Assembly (NCBI GenBank): GCA_900545865.1
Contig: URAN01000002.1
Span: forward strand, 1-64,000
Reading direction: 5' to 3'
Length of the DNA stretch: 64,000 nucleotides
Origin: an uncultured Eubacteriales bacterium
GTDB taxonomy: Bacteria > Bacillota > Clostridia > Monoglobales > Monoglobaceae
Shown here: positions 62,230 through 64,000 of the stretch, piece after piece
How positions within the stretch are numbered: position 1 is the stretch's first letter
How the letters are laid out: each line of letters begins with the position of its first letter
Notes under the pieces: generated by a model
Told to the model about the DNA's origin: nothing
The model's database searches: none
Seen by the model: only the letters and a program-made list of their open reading frames with translations
Made by a program: the position numbers and the translations under genes

Positions 62230-62258
62230 TAAGGAATGACCCGCGCGGTCATTCCTTA
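62230..62258 (+). terminator. Hairpin between exported-protein genes
   Basis: TAAGGAATGACC pairs perfectly with GGTCATTCCTTA around CGCGC. No T-run follows (CGCTAAAG), so it may stabilise or set the level of the mRNA rather than end it. Confidence 0.6.
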
Positions 62259-62286
62259 CGCTAAAGTTAAGGAGGCGTTTTAAAAT

Positions 62287-63168
62287 ATGAAGATAAAAAA
62301 ATTATTATGCGCGGCACTTGCCGCCATGGCGGCAGTGCCGACCGTTTCGGCGTTTGCCGCCACGGAAGACCCCGTTGAATTTTCAACCGTTGACGAAATG
62401 AACGGACAAGTTTATGTAGCACAGTATTTCAGTACTCAGCAAGGGTTGTATTTTAAAGGTGCAAACGTGACAACGCGCTCGATTCCTTATTCCGCGCTTA
62501 AATTCTCAACCACGCAATTTTGCTGTTACGGCAACAGATTTTATTATATGAATAATGAGCCGTGGGACGGACCCTCTAAAATATATTCCTGTGATGCAAA
62601 CGGACGTAATGAGATAGTTATTGCCGATAATGCCTATTCAGGCACGGCGGCGTTTATAGTTGATAACAATTTATATTATACCGCATATTCATCAATATGG
62701 GATTGGGACTATAATTTATATGACAGAGAATATTACGGCGGTATCTATAAAATCAATCTTGCCACAGGTGATTGGAAAAGGGTTGTATCGGACAATAACG
62801 CAATTATGAGATTTTGTGACGGTGACTATATTTATTATGAGATAATCAATAATTCCTCGGATTATTACCGAATTGACACAAACGGAAATTATTGCAGCTA
62901 TGCAAATTATTATGATGATGAATTTGCTTATAATAAATATGATTATAATCTATCAAGTTATGCTCTCACAGGACGAACAATATACTTTATCGATAACACA
63001 GGTACTCTATATTCAAAAACCCGAAACGGCGGTGACTTACACCAAATTAAAAGAATTGAAACCGGTATGTCAAGTGATATAGTTAAGGTTACAAAAAACT
63101 ATATATATTATATTACTCAATGGAGCGAAGATCCGTATGTGTGGCTCTATCGAATAGACAGAAATTAA
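62287..63168 (+). CDS. Exported DUF5050-like beta-propeller protein
   Basis: 293 residues with a signal peptide (LLCAALAAMAAVPTVSAFAA). The body repeats short beta blades with aromatic strands (NRFYYMNNEPW, NNLYYTAYSS, DYIYYEIINN, RTIYFIDNTG, NYIYYITQW), typical of DUF5050-type propellers. No SLH repeats or anchor, so it is secreted or bound to a partner, perhaps the SLH protein upstream, whose distal domain is similar in style. Very rich in Tyr/Asn/Asp. ATG follows AAGGAGG. Confidence 0.75.
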   Translation: MKIKKLLCAALAAMAAVPTVSAFAATEDPVEFSTVDEMNGQVYVAQYFSTQQGLYFKGANVTTRSIPYSALKFSTTQFCCYGNRFYYMNNEPWDGPSKIYSCDANGRNEIVIADNAYSGTAAFIVDNNLYYTAYSSIWDWDYNLYDREYYGGIYKINLATGDWKRVVSDNNAIMRFCDGDYIYYEIINNSSDYYRIDTNGNYCSYANYYDDEFAYNKYDYNLSSYALTGRTIYFIDNTGTLYSKTRNGGDLHQIKRIETGMSSDIVKVTKNYIYYITQWSEDPYVWLYRIDRN

Positions 63169-63183
63169 AAACGAGGTATACAT

Positions 63184-64000
63184 ATGAAAATTAAAAAAAT
63201 TTTACGTGCGGCATTTGCCGTCACTTTGGTAATGTCAAATTCAGCGGCTTTTGCTATGTCAACCGCCGAATTTGACAACGGTATGCGAAACGGCATAAAC
63301 TATTTTAACCGCGGTTTGTACTATGAAGCACGTGACGAATTTCAATGGTTCTGTGACTATAACTGGGGCAATATGAATTCGGGTCAGCAAAAATATGCCC
63401 TTGATTATCTCGGCGCGGCAAAACAAAAAACAGCGTTATGGGAAAAAATCGAAAAAAAGAAAAAAGCCTTAACAGATTTTTTGAATGATGGGATATATAG
63501 TTATTATGATAAAATAAAAGCAGACCCACACAGTGATTACGCATCGGACAGTGAATTTGAATATTCAACACACCTACCGGTAAATTATGCTTTTTTTAAT
63601 ATGGATAACGACCCATTAGGCTCGGAAGAATTGGTTACATACACAAGAATAAATTTTGACAGCGAATATCCCCAATATTGTTTTTCTGTATGGAATTATA
63701 ACAGAATGGGTCAGGTTTTCAGCGTAATGTCAAAGCGCGAGCAAAACACCCGAATGATGTACCAGTATGGCGTTGTCGGAATGAACGGTAAAAATTATAT
63801 AGGTGAATGGACAGGTGAAACGAACTCTTCTCATGTACTAAAAATAAGGAATCTGTATGAGTATTCTGACGGTGCATTAACCAAGGTTAAATCGGTATAT
63901 TATGCCGACTATGTTGATGCTTATCAAATTGCCGATGACCCGGAAATGTATCTTATTGACGGACAAAACGTATCTAAATCCGCTTGTGAAAATTTGATTA
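63184..64000 (+). CDS. Exported protein, partial (runs off the window end)
   Basis: 272 codons are visible and the frame stays open to the last base. Signal peptide MKIKKILRAAFAVTLVMSNS closely resembles that of the previous gene. The mature part starts with a helical section (YFNRGLYYEARDEFQWFCDY, TPR-like in character; EKIEKKKKALTDFL), then beta-rich, Tyr-rich sequence (YCFSVWNYNRMGQVFSV). No family recognised. It starts 15 bases after the preceding stop with GAGG upstream, so it belongs to the same unit. Confidence 0.75.
   Translation, partial: MKIKKILRAAFAVTLVMSNSAAFAMSTAEFDNGMRNGINYFNRGLYYEARDEFQWFCDYNWGNMNSGQQKYALDYLGAAKQKTALWEKIEKKKKALTDFLNDGIYSYYDKIKADPHSDYASDSEFEYSTHLPVNYAFFNMDNDPLGSEELVTYTRINFDSEYPQYCFSVWNYNRMGQVFSVMSKREQNTRMMYQYGVVGMNGKNYIGEWTGETNSSHVLKIRNLYEYSDGALTKVKSVYYADYVDAYQIADDPEMYLIDGQNVSKSACENLI

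Noticed and set aside
1..64000. CRISPR arrays, tRNA and rRNA genes
   Set aside because: No regularly spaced direct repeats, no tRNA T-arm (GGTTCGAATCC-type) in a cloverleaf and no rRNA sequence were found by eye.

Overview
The window looks like chromosome from an anaerobic, spore-forming Clostridia member, probably a gut-type Oscillospirales or Monoglobales relative. The evidence is the sporulation set (spoIIR, yabP, yabQ, a PdaB-like deacetylase), Firmicutes cell-biology genes (yycJ-like, divIC, mecA, noc/parB-like, mutS2), a flavodiiron protein for oxygen removal, S-layer-homology proteins, and a type 1B PyrD with PyrK. Species cannot be fixed from sequence alone. Almost every promoter found is a sigma-A type with spacing of exactly 17, and five or more are perfect TTGACA/TATAAT.

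Layout. 1-7.5 kb: murA, yycJ-like and ftsH lie between two inverted copies of a short MITE-like element; ispE and a VIT-like protein follow. 7.5-11.2 kb: an accessory module (SPFH/zinc-ribbon protein, small membrane protein, TIR-domain protein, divergent XRE regulator) bracketed by two near-identical hairpins. 11.2-20 kb: GNAT, a giant surface protein, PdaB-like, nrdR, mutS2, rpmB, PAS protein. 20-24.3 kb: GH65 phosphorylase, beta-phosphoglucomutase, flavodiiron protein. 24.3-26.4 kb: an ABC exporter between 85-bp direct repeats. 26.4-28.7 kb: BlaI/BlaR1-like pair. 28.8-33.8 kb: SLH protein, TIGR04086-like protein, ParB/Noc, DUF4330-like protein and an AraC remnant. 33.9-36.4 kb: GH4 glycosidase and AraC regulator between two identical terminators. 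36.4-39.8 kb: a YdjG/H/I-like membrane-stress set. 39.9-48.5 kb: coaD, rsmD, 6S RNA, mecA, yabP-yabQ, divIC, yabR, NfeD and stomatin, yebC, and small regulators. 48.6-54.5 kb: pyrCKDFEBI behind an attenuator-like leader. 54.5-59.4 kb: araM/araD with a DeoR regulator, spoIIR and an iron alcohol dehydrogenase. 59.5-64 kb: a candidate 300-nt structured RNA followed by three exported proteins, the last cut by the window edge.

How it fits together. Most of the window is housekeeping: peptidoglycan precursor synthesis, isoprenoid synthesis, proteolysis, DNA repair, pyrimidine synthesis and sporulation. Three accessory cassettes (TIR/SPFH, ABC exporter, GH4/AraC) are each bracketed by duplicated terminator hairpins, which suggests a shared way of inserting modules at intergenic terminators. 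The best candidates for undescribed biology are the TIR/SPFH module with its operator and perfect promoter, the structured RNA near 59.6-59.9 kb, the TA-flanked MITE, and the terminator-bracketed cassettes.
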